Source: Micavibrio sp.
GTDB lineage: Bacteria > Pseudomonadota > Alphaproteobacteria > Micavibrionales > Micavibrionaceae
DNA length: 56,351 nucleotides
Direction of reading: 5' to 3'
Assembly (NCBI GenBank): GCA_019634145.1
Contig: JAHQVU010000067.1
Span: 1-56,351 of the forward strand
Under the pieces are notes generated by a model, which had not been told where the DNA came from, did not search any database, and was given only the letters and a program-made list of their open reading frames with translations. The position numbers and the translations under genes are program-made. This document shows positions 14,861 through 22,705 of the stretch, one piece after another (position 1 is the stretch's first letter; each line of letters starts with the position of its first letter).

Positions 14861-15550
14861 TTATTTGCCGTAGACGTTTTTAAAGCCCTCGGTGACTTTG
14901 GATACATAAGACGGGTCACGTTCTTTCCAATATCTCGGGTCACGCATCATGGATTGAAGGTCGTCAGCGCCGATTGCGCCCGGTTTTTGACCGCTGGCCT
15001 TTTTCAGACCTGGCTCACCCGATTTCATCATTCGGTGGAGTGCGAGAATCCCCTCATAAGAGCTGGAGAGATTATCCAACACATCAGCAGGCAGGTTCTT
15101 TTGCCCGAAAGAGAGAAGCTGGCGAGAGATTTCGCGCCACCGCTCTTCGCCGCCGAAATGGGCTACAAGGCGCTCAAGCTCGCGCTCGGCTTTCATATCA
15201 TGGCTTAAATCCTTGACCATTGGCACCATTTTTTCGGCTGCTATGTCATAGACTTCTTGCACCTGATCCTGCGTCATGCCACGTGCATGTAGGCGAGCAT
15301 TAATTTCAGGGTCGGCTTTGAAAAGACCGTGATCGCAGTTAATGCAGTACTCGTCGGCTGAATGCGGCGCCTTTGGTTGGCCCGACATTTTGCGCTCTAA
15401 TTCTGCATAAGATTTAGCGAGTGCATCCAGGCGCACCGCGCCGTTTTCAGGGTTTTTGAATTTGTCCGGCACGCTTGCATTTTCTAACCCTTCAACGAGC
15501 AGGTTTGTGTGGTTTTCTTCTTGGATTTGTTCTTGGATTTTTTCAGTCAT
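14861..15550 (-). CDS. Capsid assembly scaffolding protein
   Basis: The 229-residue protein would guide prohead assembly and then leave the head. It has the usual scaffold features: high charge, mostly helical, an acidic N-terminus (MTEKIQEQIQEEN), the conserved KSYAELERKMSG, and a C-terminal RDPRYWKERDPSYVSKVTEG, the part that contacts capsid protein in this family. It sits between portal and capsid genes as in T7 (gp8-gp9-gp10). AAGGAG precedes the ATG. Confidence 0.85.
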   Translation of the reverse strand: MTEKIQEQIQEENHTNLLVEGLENASVPDKFKNPENGAVRLDALAKSYAELERKMSGQPKAPHSADEYCINCDHGLFKADPEINARLHARGMTQDQVQEVYDIAAEKMVPMVKDLSHDMKAERELERLVAHFGGEERWREISRQLLSFGQKNLPADVLDNLSSSYEGILALHRMMKSGEPGLKKASGQKPGAIGADDLQSMMRDPRYWKERDPSYVSKVTEGFKNVYGK

Positions 15551-15578
15551 TATAATGTCTCCTTTTGAGTTTTTTATC

Positions 15579-15630
15579 GTTCAAACGCAACTAAGGCTTA
15601 CGCGGAATAATCCGCGAGTCGCAGTCGCGG
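15579..15630 (-). repeat. Second palindromic spacer family, copy H
   Basis: GTTCAAACGC, then GGCTTACGCGGA-ATAA-TCCGCG (stem 15601-15606 with 15611-15616) and a CGCAGTCGCGG segment shared with copies D and F. It lies between portal and scaffold genes, just before the scaffold ribosome-binding site. Confidence 0.6.
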
Positions 15631-15633
15631 TTT

Positions 15634-17190
15634 CTAGGATTGGGTAGTGTCTTCAACCACAGGGCTGGCCTCGGTTAATTCGTTAGTCAGCGTGGCCAGA
15701 ACATCTTCTTTCCGCACCAAATCACTTGGCACGCCCAGAGCTTCGGCGAGGAAACGCGCGGCGGCGGGCAGGTTGACCGCTGAGGATGCTTCCGGCCCCA
15801 TCGCGATGACAGATGAAATCCAGCCCAACGTGTTTTGTACATTCCTCTGCCCCTGATCTCTTGCAAGCGGCGAGCGGTAATCGACTGCGACCAGCCTTCC
15901 ATCAAGCTCGATATCCGGCACTTCACCGCGACGTTTCAAGATGTTAAAAGCCCTGCGGATCAATGGAGTCAAAAGCTCTGTTTGCAAGCGCCCATAGGTC
16001 GCGCCAAGCAGCAACGACATCTCTGCCGAGCGCTCCAGCACTTCGGTCGCACTCATCCGCGGCGCGCTTATCGGCGCCAGTTTGTCGGCCAATAAAGCAT
16101 GCCGGATGCGCGATTGCAGGCTATCGAGCACCAGCTGCGAAACATCAAAACGCCCGGGCATCTCCAGGGGCTGCAAACCTTTGGAGCCGATGGCTTTGGG
16201 TATAATACTCCCCGGTGTCAGCTCTACGTTAGCGGGGTTAAGGACGCCATCATCATCAGCTTGCCAAATACCTGTCACGGCTATCGATGCGTTTTTGAGT
16301 ATCAGCTCGACCACCTTATTGGCGGTTTTGATGTCTGGCAGCGCCTTCATTACGGGGCTGCGGCCATAAATTTCGCCCGGTGATTTCATCCAGCGGAACG
16401 AGATGATTGGCGAGCGGGCAAAGGTGCCGCTTGCTAGGGGAACGGGGTTTTTCGTATCCTCGACTAGCAGCGCATCATATTGATAAGTGCCGTTTTCAGG
16501 CAAGATGGCTTCGAGCACCTTAAATCGTGCTTGTACGTCTTTATGTCCTTTTCTTAAGATTTCTGGCGGCAGCACCGCTTCGGGATACCGCTCAAGCAGC
16601 TGTGCGAGGGTGAGCTCTATGGGACGGAAACCGCCGTTTAAATCACCGCCCTCGCCCTCTTCCAGCGCGATATCGGTCAGCGGAACAGCGGTAAATTTAA
16701 AGGCGCTGAAACCACCGATCTCAGCCTCTTCGAACAAAAGGCTCGCCGTGCCGCCTACGATTAGATCGAGGTAGCATTGGTGAATTTCCATGGCGAAGTT
16801 CGAGCGGTCGAAATGATCTTGTATCGTCTTACCTGCTTTTTCAAGCACAGGAGCGAGGCGCTCAGCCTCGGATGGCGAAAGATCAGGCCCTGGTTTCAGG
16901 CCGAACCATTGCGACCAAATCGGGGTTAAACTGCCAAGCATCGAGGATGCAAGGCGATCGACCGCGTCCATTGCGGTGGCATCGAAAATCTTTGCGCTCC
17001 GATCCGATCCACCTTGTGAAAAGCCGGAAAAATCTCCGCGTTGTGGTAGCGTGTAATCATAGCATTCCTGCCATAGCTTTTCCCAATTGCTGCGCGTTTG
17101 ACCCGCAGCGTCATAGCGGCGCAAGAGTTCATGCGCGCGCAAGGGCGTGGCTGCGGACGTGTCCGCAACCCTTAAATTTTGTTTTGTCAT
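15634..17190 (-). CDS. Portal (head-tail connector) protein, T7-like
   Basis: This 518-residue protein forms the ring at the head vertex through which DNA passes. The N-terminal segment has NWEKLWQECYDYTLPQRGDF, AMDAVDRLASSMLGSLTP and WSQWFGLKPG, the hallmark region of T7-type head-tail connectors. Further on are FRWMKSPGEIYGRSPVMKALPDIK and, near residue 365, a crown-like helical section with SAPRMSATEVLER. Length is normal. AAGGAA lies 8 nt before the ATG. It is the first major structural gene of the late operon. Confidence 0.93.
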   Translation of the reverse strand: MTKQNLRVADTSAATPLRAHELLRRYDAAGQTRSNWEKLWQECYDYTLPQRGDFSGFSQGGSDRSAKIFDATAMDAVDRLASSMLGSLTPIWSQWFGLKPGPDLSPSEAERLAPVLEKAGKTIQDHFDRSNFAMEIHQCYLDLIVGGTASLLFEEAEIGGFSAFKFTAVPLTDIALEEGEGGDLNGGFRPIELTLAQLLERYPEAVLPPEILRKGHKDVQARFKVLEAILPENGTYQYDALLVEDTKNPVPLASGTFARSPIISFRWMKSPGEIYGRSPVMKALPDIKTANKVVELILKNASIAVTGIWQADDDGVLNPANVELTPGSIIPKAIGSKGLQPLEMPGRFDVSQLVLDSLQSRIRHALLADKLAPISAPRMSATEVLERSAEMSLLLGATYGRLQTELLTPLIRRAFNILKRRGEVPDIELDGRLVAVDYRSPLARDQGQRNVQNTLGWISSVIAMGPEASSAVNLPAAARFLAEALGVPSDLVRKEDVLATLTNELTEASPVVEDTTQS

Positions 17191-17201
17191 TGTAATGTTC
17201 C

Positions 17202-17456
17202 TTATTCGCCTAAAAGTGTTTTGCGCTCAGAGCTTGGGGTGCTTAAGCCCACCAGGCCGCGCAAGGATGTGGTAACCGTTCCAAATGTGCCGCGATTACG
17301 GCGCAGCAAGTTTTCAGATCGAACCTCGCTCGCGGTTTTTTTACCCTCATCATCGCTATGGCTAGTGGGCGTGGGGGTAGTTGGTGTTGTCGGAACATAG
17401 ACCACTTGGCTTGTGGGCATGCTCGGGACATTGGGGCGTGATGACATACTTCCCAT
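17202..17456 (-). CDS. Small conserved phage protein preceding the portal gene
   Basis: The 84-residue product has a low-complexity Pro/Thr middle (PTTPTTPTPT) and a conserved end, GTVTTSLRGLVGL...RKTLLGE. Small proteins ending in a similar KTLLG sequence are common just before the portal gene of podoviruses with alphaproteobacterial hosts, with no known function. AAAAGGAG precedes the ATG and the gene ends 11 bp before the portal start. The disordered middle suggests a flexible linker or chaperone-like peptide, which is speculative. Confidence 0.7.
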   Translation of the reverse strand: MGSMSSRPNVPSMPTSQVVYVPTTPTTPTPTSHSDDEGKKTASEVRSENLLRRNRGTFGTVTTSLRGLVGLSTPSSERKTLLGE

Positions 17457-17470
17457 TATTTTCTCCTTTT

Positions 17471-17929
17471 TTAAATTGTCATTGCGAGGAAGCGGTCAGG
17501 CTGACGCGGCAATCCAGCGATGTTAAAATCCGACATGGATTGCTTCGCTTCGCTCGCAATAACATCAGGTTTTTCCAAATATTTAAACAACTGCCATGGC
17601 GTGATGATAAAGCGGTCATGAATTCCTAGCGTACGTTTGACAGCCTCAACGCAAGTGAACAGCCCCCAAGGCGCGGATTTGAGCGGGCGGTTTATTTCCG
17701 CCTTTATAATCGTGTGCCCGCGATCCTCCATCCACAATGGAAGATTAAAGCCCGGCGGCAAATCATGCACCGTCACATCCATATAGCTCGAAAGCGGATC
17801 AAGGGTTAGCCAGCGCGTACCATCATTGATCAGTACTGCGCAATGGCGATAGCCCTTCTTCAAAATTTTCAGCCATGGCAGATCGGCTTGGGTGCTAAAG
17901 ATCACGTATGCTTCGTATGTTTTTTCCAT
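17471..17929 (-). CDS. Phage hypothetical protein with a palindromic repeat inserted in its C-terminus
   Basis: The first 119 or so residues look like a compact soluble domain with conserved-looking WLTLDPLSSY and a Cys/His-containing centre (TCVEAVKRTLGI), ending TPWQLFKYL. The final 30 residues, starting VIASEAKQSMSDF and including GLPRQPDRFLAM, are the translation of a GTCATTGCGAG-type dispersed palindrome. The element replaced the original end and supplies the new stop codon. I do not recognise the core domain; it is the second gene of the late operon. GAGAGGAT precedes the ATG. Confidence 0.75.
   Translation of the reverse strand: MEKTYEAYVIFSTQADLPWLKILKKGYRHCAVLINDGTRWLTLDPLSSYMDVTVHDLPPGFNLPLWMEDRGHTIIKAEINRPLKSAPWGLFTCVEAVKRTLGIHDRFIITPWQLFKYLEKPDVIASEAKQSMSDFNIAGLPRQPDRFLAMTI
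17477..17563. repeat. Dispersed palindrome, GTCATTGCGAG type, inside a coding region
   Basis: The arms GTCATTGCGAGG and CGCTCGCAATAAC, plus the inner pair CGGCAATCCA and TGGATTGCTTCG, form a long interrupted inverted repeat of about 87 bp. This repeat type is scattered through many bacterial chromosomes and often encodes the recognisable peptide VIASEAKQS when read in frame, as here. Another partial copy is at 614-640. Confidence 0.85.
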
Positions 17930-17956
17930 TTTTAAAATCCTCTCTTTTAAAATCGT

Positions 17957-18373
17957 TTAAATCAAAAATTCCTGAACCCATGATTTTTGGGACTGCTCAC
18001 GGATAATCCCCTTTTTCACGAGTTTTGGTGTAATATGACCAAATGCTTCGTCCCATAATTTACGGGCATTTTTCTCCTTTACGCGGCGCGGATCAGGCGC
18101 CAGATAACGGCGACCGTAATAGCGCAGAACCAATAGATGCGGCTTCTTTAAAAGACGGTTGCGCACCAGCCCATCAATGACTTTGAGAATATCCAAAGGC
18201 TCGCACGGGCGGTTATATAATCCCTGCCCTGCAGCGAATCGTGCACCGTCATTTCGCGCACCGTAAGCGGCGATAAACCAGAACCAAGCCTCCTCTGCCG
18301 TATCAAATGGCTCGACATTAAGTTGTTCACAGGCTTTTTCAGTCTTTTTATCCGGCATAAGGCTCATGATCAC
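17957..18373 (-). CDS. Conserved hypothetical protein, first gene of the phage late operon
   Basis: The 138-residue protein has a Trp/Phe-rich start of the core (AWFWFIAAYGARNDGARF), then RPCEPLDILKVIDGL and VLRYYGRR-APDPRRVKE-like sequence. I recall similar sequences in alphaproteobacterial genomes without a known function. Basic, helical content suggests nucleic-acid binding, so a late regulator or small-terminase-like role is possible but unproven. The start is GTG at 18373 (AGGAG 5 nt away) or ATG at 18367. It is the gene closest to the LexA-box promoter. Confidence 0.7.
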   Translation of the reverse strand: MIMSLMPDKKTEKACEQLNVEPFDTAEEAWFWFIAAYGARNDGARFAAGQGLYNRPCEPLDILKVIDGLVRNRLLKKPHLLVLRYYGRRYLAPDPRRVKEKNARKLWDEAFGHITPKLVKKGIIREQSQKSWVQEFLI

Positions 18374-18415
18374 TATCTCTCCTAATCGTTTATTTTCGGG
18401 AATTTAGATATAATT

Positions 18416-18461
18416 GTTCCCTTTATGTTCTCTTTATGCTACAAAGATTTTATAGAGTCAA
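18416..18461 (-). promoter_or_regulatory. LexA-box promoter of the phage late operon
   Basis: GTTC-N7-GTTC, the alphaproteobacterial LexA consensus, is present exactly at 18416-18430, inside an 11-bp direct repeat. On the minus strand a -35 (TTGACT, 18461-18456) and -10 (CATAAA, 18438-18433) are 17 bp apart, so the box covers the expected transcription start of the late operon. SOS induction of the prophage is the simplest reading. A repressor with the helix-turn-helix of the neighbouring fusion protein could also use the direct repeat. Confidence 0.65.
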
Positions 18462-18589
18462 GAAAAAAATAAGATTATTTTCCTATTTATTTTTGCGCGG
18501 CATAATGGGACTATCGTCCTAAGCTAGCAAGACTAAGGATTTGCGGCTAAAACGAGATACAGAAAACTTAAAAAAACATTTGGTAAAAT

Positions 18590-19504
18590 ATGCTTACACA
18601 TCAGGAAATCTGGCAGGCTATCGATAGTTTAGCGAAAGAAAAAGGGTTATCAGCGTCAGGTCTGGCCAAACAAGCGGGGCTTGATCCGACTTCTTTCAAT
18701 AAATCAAAACGCATTTCGCCGGACGGAAAACCCCGCTGGCCTTCAACAGAAAGTGTTGCGAAAATTCTGGCCGTTACCGAAACTACAATCAGTGAGTTTA
18801 CGACTCTAATTAAGCCGCTCGGCGAAACTGTGACAGCTCTTGATAAAGCTGGTATGGCCGACCTTACCGCGAAAGCTTTGCTAGATACAAAATCCATCCT
18901 GTTTAACGCGAAAGAGCCCTACACCCTGAAATCAGGACGTAAAAGCCCAGTTTATATTGATTGCCGCCGCCTGATCTCGTTTGTGAAAGAGCGAGATGAT
19001 CTTATGAATGCAGGAGCGCAACTTATCGCCAAGGAGATCGGTGCTGAAAATATAGATTATATGGCGGGCGGCGAAACAGCCGGGATTCCTTATGGCGCAT
19101 TCCTGGCCGATCGCCTGCAAAAACCGATGATCTACGTTCGCAAAGAGCCCAAAGGCTATGGCCGCATGGCGCAGATTGAAGGACATATTGCCGAGGGTGC
19201 ACGTACAAAAATTAAACCAAAAGCAATACTGATCGAAGATTTGCAAACAGATGGCGGCTCCAAACAAATATTTATCGATGCACTTCGTACAGCCGGGATG
19301 GAAGTTGAACATACTTTTGTCGTTTTCCATTACGGCATTTTCCCCACCAGCGAACAGAATATGAAAGATCTGGGCGTAACCTTACACGCACTTGCTACTT
19401 GGTGGGACGTTTTAAAGGTCGCGCGCGAGCAGGATTATTTCGATAAGGACACACTGGCATCTGTGGAATCATTTTTGAAATCGCCCGATAGCTGGGAGGG
19501 CTAA
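18590..19504 (+). CDS. pyrE: Helix-turn-helix domain fused to orotate phosphoribosyltransferase
   Basis: The C-terminal part (about residues 90-304) is a complete OPRTase that makes OMP from orotate and PRPP in UMP synthesis. It has the catalytic-loop region YVRKEPKGYGRMAQIEG, the PRPP loop ILIEDLQTDGGSK (213-225) and the alphaproteobacterial ending LHALATWWDVL. Residues 1-75 are an extra helix-turn-helix of the S24-repressor type (GLSASGLAKQAGLDPTSFNK, RWPSTESVAKIL). Ordinary PyrE proteins are about 200-230 residues and lack this. The frame is unbroken; an internal ATG at 18854 could start a plain enzyme, but no ribosome-binding site is clear there. nadK follows after 6 bp. The fusion suggests DNA-binding control by a pyrimidine enzyme, analogous in design to PRT-fold PurR. 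Confidence 0.9.
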   Translation: MLTHQEIWQAIDSLAKEKGLSASGLAKQAGLDPTSFNKSKRISPDGKPRWPSTESVAKILAVTETTISEFTTLIKPLGETVTALDKAGMADLTAKALLDTKSILFNAKEPYTLKSGRKSPVYIDCRRLISFVKERDDLMNAGAQLIAKEIGAENIDYMAGGETAGIPYGAFLADRLQKPMIYVRKEPKGYGRMAQIEGHIAEGARTKIKPKAILIEDLQTDGGSKQIFIDALRTAGMEVEHTFVVFHYGIFPTSEQNMKDLGVTLHALATWWDVLKVAREQDYFDKDTLASVESFLKSPDSWEG

Positions 19505-19510
19505 TCCCTT

Positions 19511-20269
19511 ATGAAACTTGCATTTTACGCGGGCAGAAAGCCGCGTGCCCAAAAAGCACTCGAAGAGCTTAAAAGCACGTATGGCGCGGTTGATCCTGAG
19601 GAAGCCGCCGCAATCGTCGTGCTGGGCGGTGATGGCACGATGCTGCGCGCCCTACACGAATTTGAAGATTATGCCGCACCTTTGTTCGGAATGAATCTCG
19701 GCACACTCGGGTTTTTACTCAATCATCATAATAAGGATGGATTGGTCGAGCGCATTCGCAAAGCTAAGCGCTTCTCAATCCACCCTTTGCAGATGAAGGC
19801 CACCGATCAGGATAATAAAACGCATGAGCTGGTCGCTTTTAACGAGGTTTCCTTGCTGCGCGAGACGCATAATTCTGCGAAAATCCAAATCAGCGTCAAT
19901 GGCGTGATGCGGATCAAAGAGCTGGTATGTGACGGTGTTATGGTCTCAACCCCTGTTGGCTCCACAGCCTACAATTCTTCTGCCGGTGGGCATATATTAC
20001 CGCTGAATTCGAATGTCTTATCGGTAACACCCATCTCACCGTTTCGTCCACGACGTTGGCCGGGGGCGTTGCTACATAATCAATCAAAGATTACATTCGA
20101 TATCTTGAAATCTGTCGAACGCCCGGTCTCGGTTTCGGCGGATTCTAAAGAGGTGCGTAATATCGTTAAGGTTGATATTACCGAGGCACGCAAAATCACC
20201 AAAACCCTGCTTTACGATCCTGACAATCCGCTGGAAGAACGCATCTTTAAAGAACAATTTTTCGGATAG
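19511..20269 (+). CDS. nadK: NAD kinase
   Basis: The enzyme phosphorylates NAD to NADP in the cytoplasm. The 252-residue protein shows the signature GGDGTMLRAL (residues about 37-46), the dinucleotide-contacting FNEVSLLR and STPVGSTAYNSSAGG. These are the canonical catalytic Asp and binding motifs. It starts 6 bp after the pyrE stop, so it is likely co-transcribed. The gene converges with purC. Length is typical for the compact alphaproteobacterial form. Confidence 0.93.
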   Translation: MKLAFYAGRKPRAQKALEELKSTYGAVDPEEAAAIVVLGGDGTMLRALHEFEDYAAPLFGMNLGTLGFLLNHHNKDGLVERIRKAKRFSIHPLQMKATDQDNKTHELVAFNEVSLLRETHNSAKIQISVNGVMRIKELVCDGVMVSTPVGSTAYNSSAGGHILPLNSNVLSVTPISPFRPRRWPGALLHNQSKITFDILKSVERPVSVSADSKEVRNIVKVDITEARKITKTLLYDPDNPLEERIFKEQFFG

Positions 20270-20320
20270 TATACCTGCTATGGAAAACATCTTTACGCGC
20301 TCGCCGGCTGTTATGTCATT

Positions 20321-21172
20321 TTAAACTTTGCGCGGTTTTCCGTGTTTAACGTCGCGCAGCTTGCGCTCTTTAGCCAGCTCGTTTTCGATCAAATCCAGAT
20401 TTTCGAGCATCTTCTCGTTGACGCTGCCACCTTTCATGATCTCGCGATCGGGGATGAGGCCGAGTTTATAAGCAATATGTTGATAACCTTCGACCAGATC
20501 ACCAAGATCAAAGCGGAAGCGGTCTTTATCAAGCTTTTCACCCGTTTTGCTGTCCCATAGGCGGCAATTGTCGGGTGAGATTTCATCGGCGAGTACGATA
20601 TAAACTTCGCCAAATTCACCATATATGCGACCAAATTCGAGTTTGAAATCAACGAGCGTAAGGCCAATACCGGAAAACAAACCACTAAGATAATCATTGA
20701 TACGCCACGCCATGGTGACCATCTCTTCCATTTCGTAAGGGTCGGCCCAGCCGAAGGTCATGATATGCTCTTCAGAAATCATCGGATCGCCCAGCTCGTC
20801 CTTCTTATAGTAATACTCGACCAAGGGGCGCTGAAGGTGCTGACCCTCTTCCAGGCCCAAGCGCTTCACCAGTGATCCGGCAGCAACGTTACGCACAACA
20901 ACCTCGAGCGGAATAATCTCCACCTGACGGACCAATTGCTCGCGCATATTGATGGATTTTATGAAGTGAGTCGGGATGCCGATGGTCTCCAACTTGGTCA
21001 TTAAATGCGCGGAAATGCGGTTATTCAGAACACCTTTTCCTGCAATCGTATCTTTTTTCTCCGCATTAAAAGCGGTCGCATCATCTTTGAAATATTGAAT
21101 GAGTGTGCCGGCCTCCGGACCTTCATAGATGATTTTGGCCTTGCCTTCGTGGATAAGTTTTCTGCGCGCCAT
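20321..21172 (-). CDS. purC: SAICAR synthase (phosphoribosylaminoimidazole-succinocarboxamide synthase)
   Basis: It joins aspartate to CAIR in step 8 of purine synthesis, using ATP. The 283-residue sequence begins with the conserved [14 protein letters not shown] nucleotide-binding strand, followed by [12 protein letters not shown], the PRPP/CAIR loop [15 protein letters not shown], and DFKLEFGR. Length is slightly above the bacterial average because of a charged C-terminal tail ([16 protein letters not shown]). It stands alone, convergent with nadK and divergent from the zeta-type gene. Confidence 0.94.
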   Translation of the reverse strand: MARRKLIHEGKAKIIYEGPEAGTLIQYFKDDATAFNAEKKDTIAGKGVLNNRISAHLMTKLETIGIPTHFIKSINMREQLVRQVEIIPLEVVVRNVAAGSLVKRLGLEEGQHLQRPLVEYYYKKDELGDPMISEEHIMTFGWADPYEMEEMVTMAWRINDYLSGLFSGIGLTLVDFKLEFGRIYGEFGEVYIVLADEISPDNCRLWDSKTGEKLDKDRFRFDLGDLVEGYQHIAYKLGLIPDREIMKGGSVNEKMLENLDLIENELAKERKLRDVKHGKPRKV

Positions 21173-21328
21173 AGCGATTAACCTCTTGCTGGTGTGGTAA
21201 AGTGGAGCAACTTTTATACGATTTCAGCTCATATAACAATGGATTTTAGAATATTTGAGTGTTAAAACCCAATGAAAGCGGGAGGATGTCCCCAGCTTAA
21301 AGAACACAGTAAATGAATGAGGTCTAAT

Positions 21329-21652
21329 ATGTCAGGTATTATGGATGATCGCGAAAAGGCGCTGGAAAACAGCTATGCACATCAAGAGCAGCTGGATTTT
21401 GCAACTGAAGCACGCTGCTGCAAACTATTTGGCCTTATGGTCGCTGAAAAGCTAGGCCTGGAAGGTTCGGATGCCAGCACTTACGCCGCTGAAGTTGTAG
21501 AGAGTAATCTGGAAGAAAAAGGCTTCGAAGATGTTATGCGTAAAGTTACGGCAGACCTTGATAAAAAGGGCGTTGAATATTCTGACCGCTTACTTCGCAT
21601 GGATCTGGATAAAGCCTTAATTGAAGCGCGTAAACAGCTTAAAGGCGAATAA
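21329..21652 (+). CDS. DUF1476 protein, ATP synthase zeta-subunit type
   Basis: This family is nearly restricted to alphaproteobacteria; in Paracoccus it is the zeta inhibitor of the F1F0-ATP synthase. The 107-residue product is helical. It has the family start MDDREKALENSYAHQEQLDF, where an inhibitory N-terminal helix would insert into F1, then ARCCKLFGLMVAEKLG and a repeated helix KKGVEYSDRLLRMDLDKAL. The ATG at 21329 has GAGG just upstream; an ATG four codons earlier overlaps that site. A strong terminator follows. Confidence 0.88.
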   Translation: MSGIMDDREKALENSYAHQEQLDFATEARCCKLFGLMVAEKLGLEGSDASTYAAEVVESNLEEKGFEDVMRKVTADLDKKGVEYSDRLLRMDLDKALIEARKQLKGE

Positions 21653-21693
21653 GTCTTAGGAAAATAGATGGGGAAAATAGACTATCCTGATTA

Positions 21694-21720
21694 AAAAGCT
21701 CCGCAAAAAACGGAGCTTTT
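21694..21720 (+). terminator. Terminator after the zeta-type gene
   Basis: AAAAGCTCCG pairs with CGGAGCTTTT over a 7-nt A-rich loop. The stem is perfect and ends in TTTT on the plus strand. Confidence 0.88.
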
Positions 21721-22084
21721 ATAATGCCTAATTAACATAGGCTCTTTAGGCATTTCACAAAAATATAGATTCACTCAACTCATCGGGCAATTTTGTGCCA
21801 AAATAAGCACAGTTTATTATTTTACCTCCCCCTGAATCAATTTTTTGTTATCTTTTTTTTAGCAAATTCAAATATACAAAGCAAGAAAAAATTCAATTAA
21901 TTGAGCGCCTTACAAATATAAGATAAATTAAATATAAAAGTGAACATTTTTTGCATAGTTACTTACTCGCAAGTTTTTCAGTATCAGGCCCCATCAGGTT
22001 TTCCTTCATGATTCCACTTGATTTTTAACGCTTGGCGCGCTATCTCATCTAACATTATTAATCATATTAATCGGGAAATATAAA
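21721..22084. other. AT-rich spacer before bolA-grxD
   Basis: About 360 bp of strongly AT-rich DNA with no convincing frame on either strand and no clear structured RNA. It must contain the bolA promoter; TTGGCG near 22033 with an AT-rich box about 18 bp later is a weak candidate. Confidence 0.5.
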
Positions 22085-22321
22085 ATGGCGATGGATGCCA
22101 AAACAATTGAGAATTTAATTCACGCCGGAATTCCAGACGCAGACGTTCGCATTGAAGACTTGCGTGGAGACGGTGATCATTATGCGGCTTATGTGGTCTC
22201 CCCCTCTTTTAAGGGTAAAAGCCGTGTGCAACAGCATCAAATGGTTTATAACGCTCTTGAAGGACGCATGGGCGGAGAGCTGCACGCTCTGGCCATACAA
22301 ACATCCCTTCCCAAAGAGTAA
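22085..22321 (+). CDS. BolA-family protein
   Basis: The 78-residue protein is a small BolA/IbaG-like protein that partners monothiol glutaredoxins in iron-sulfur handling. It has the family helix-strand pattern with GDGDHYAAYVVSPSFKGKSR and the conserved C-terminal His region GRMGGELHALAIQT, where the invariant His can bind a shared cluster. The next gene, 20 bp downstream, encodes exactly that partner, a CGFS glutaredoxin, so the two form an operon. Whether it is BolA or the IbaG subtype is not settled by eye. Confidence 0.88.
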   Translation: MAMDAKTIENLIHAGIPDADVRIEDLRGDGDHYAAYVVSPSFKGKSRVQQHQMVYNALEGRMGGELHALAIQTSLPKE

Positions 22322-22341
22322 TTCACGAAAAGGAGACGCTC

Positions 22342-22671
22342 ATGTCTAATCCAGCACTAGAAACCATCCAAAAAGAAATCGACAATAATGATGTCGTACT
22401 ATTCATGAAGGGTGAAGCCGATGCACCAATGTGTGGATTTTCGTCTATGGTGGTACAAGTTTTGAGACATACCGGCGTAGAGTTCAAGGACGTCAACGTT
22501 CTGGCCGACAATGACCTACGTCAGGGCATTAAGGATTTCACAAACTGGCCGACTATTCCTCAGCTTTACATCAAAGGTGAATTTGTCGGTGGATGTGATA
22601 TCGTGCGTGAAATGTATGAGAGCGGCGAGCTGAAAGGTATGCTCGAAGCCAACGGCGTTAAGACAGCCTAG
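22342..22671 (+). CDS. grxD: Monothiol glutaredoxin, Grx4 type
   Basis: A 109-residue CGFS glutaredoxin that transfers [2Fe-2S] clusters instead of reducing disulfides. Visible motifs are VVLFMKGEADAPMCGFSSM with the active CGFS, then NWPTIPQLYIKGEFVGGCDI, the glutathione-binding Thr-Ile-Pro loop and GG turn. The bolA-grxD pairing supports a Grx4-BolA complex role. AAGGAG precedes the ATG. Function is sure by family. Confidence 0.94.
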   Translation: MSNPALETIQKEIDNNDVVLFMKGEADAPMCGFSSMVVQVLRHTGVEFKDVNVLADNDLRQGIKDFTNWPTIPQLYIKGEFVGGCDIVREMYESGELKGMLEANGVKTA

Positions 22672-22705
22672 ACACCCTTTTCAAGCACATTAGATTACAT
22701 CAAAC

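Noticed and set aside
551-15630. Regularly occurring spacer palindromes considered as a CRISPR-like array
   Set aside because: The elements are kilobases apart, separated by genes, vary in sequence and have no cas genes nearby.
17957-18373. Small terminase assignment for the first late gene
   Set aside because: Size and position would allow it, but no terminase small-subunit motif is visible; kept as hypothetical.
18374-18589. A possible phage attachment site at the pyrE side
   Set aside because: No tRNA gene or recognisable core repeat is present, and the other prophage end is outside the window, so no direct repeat can be matched.
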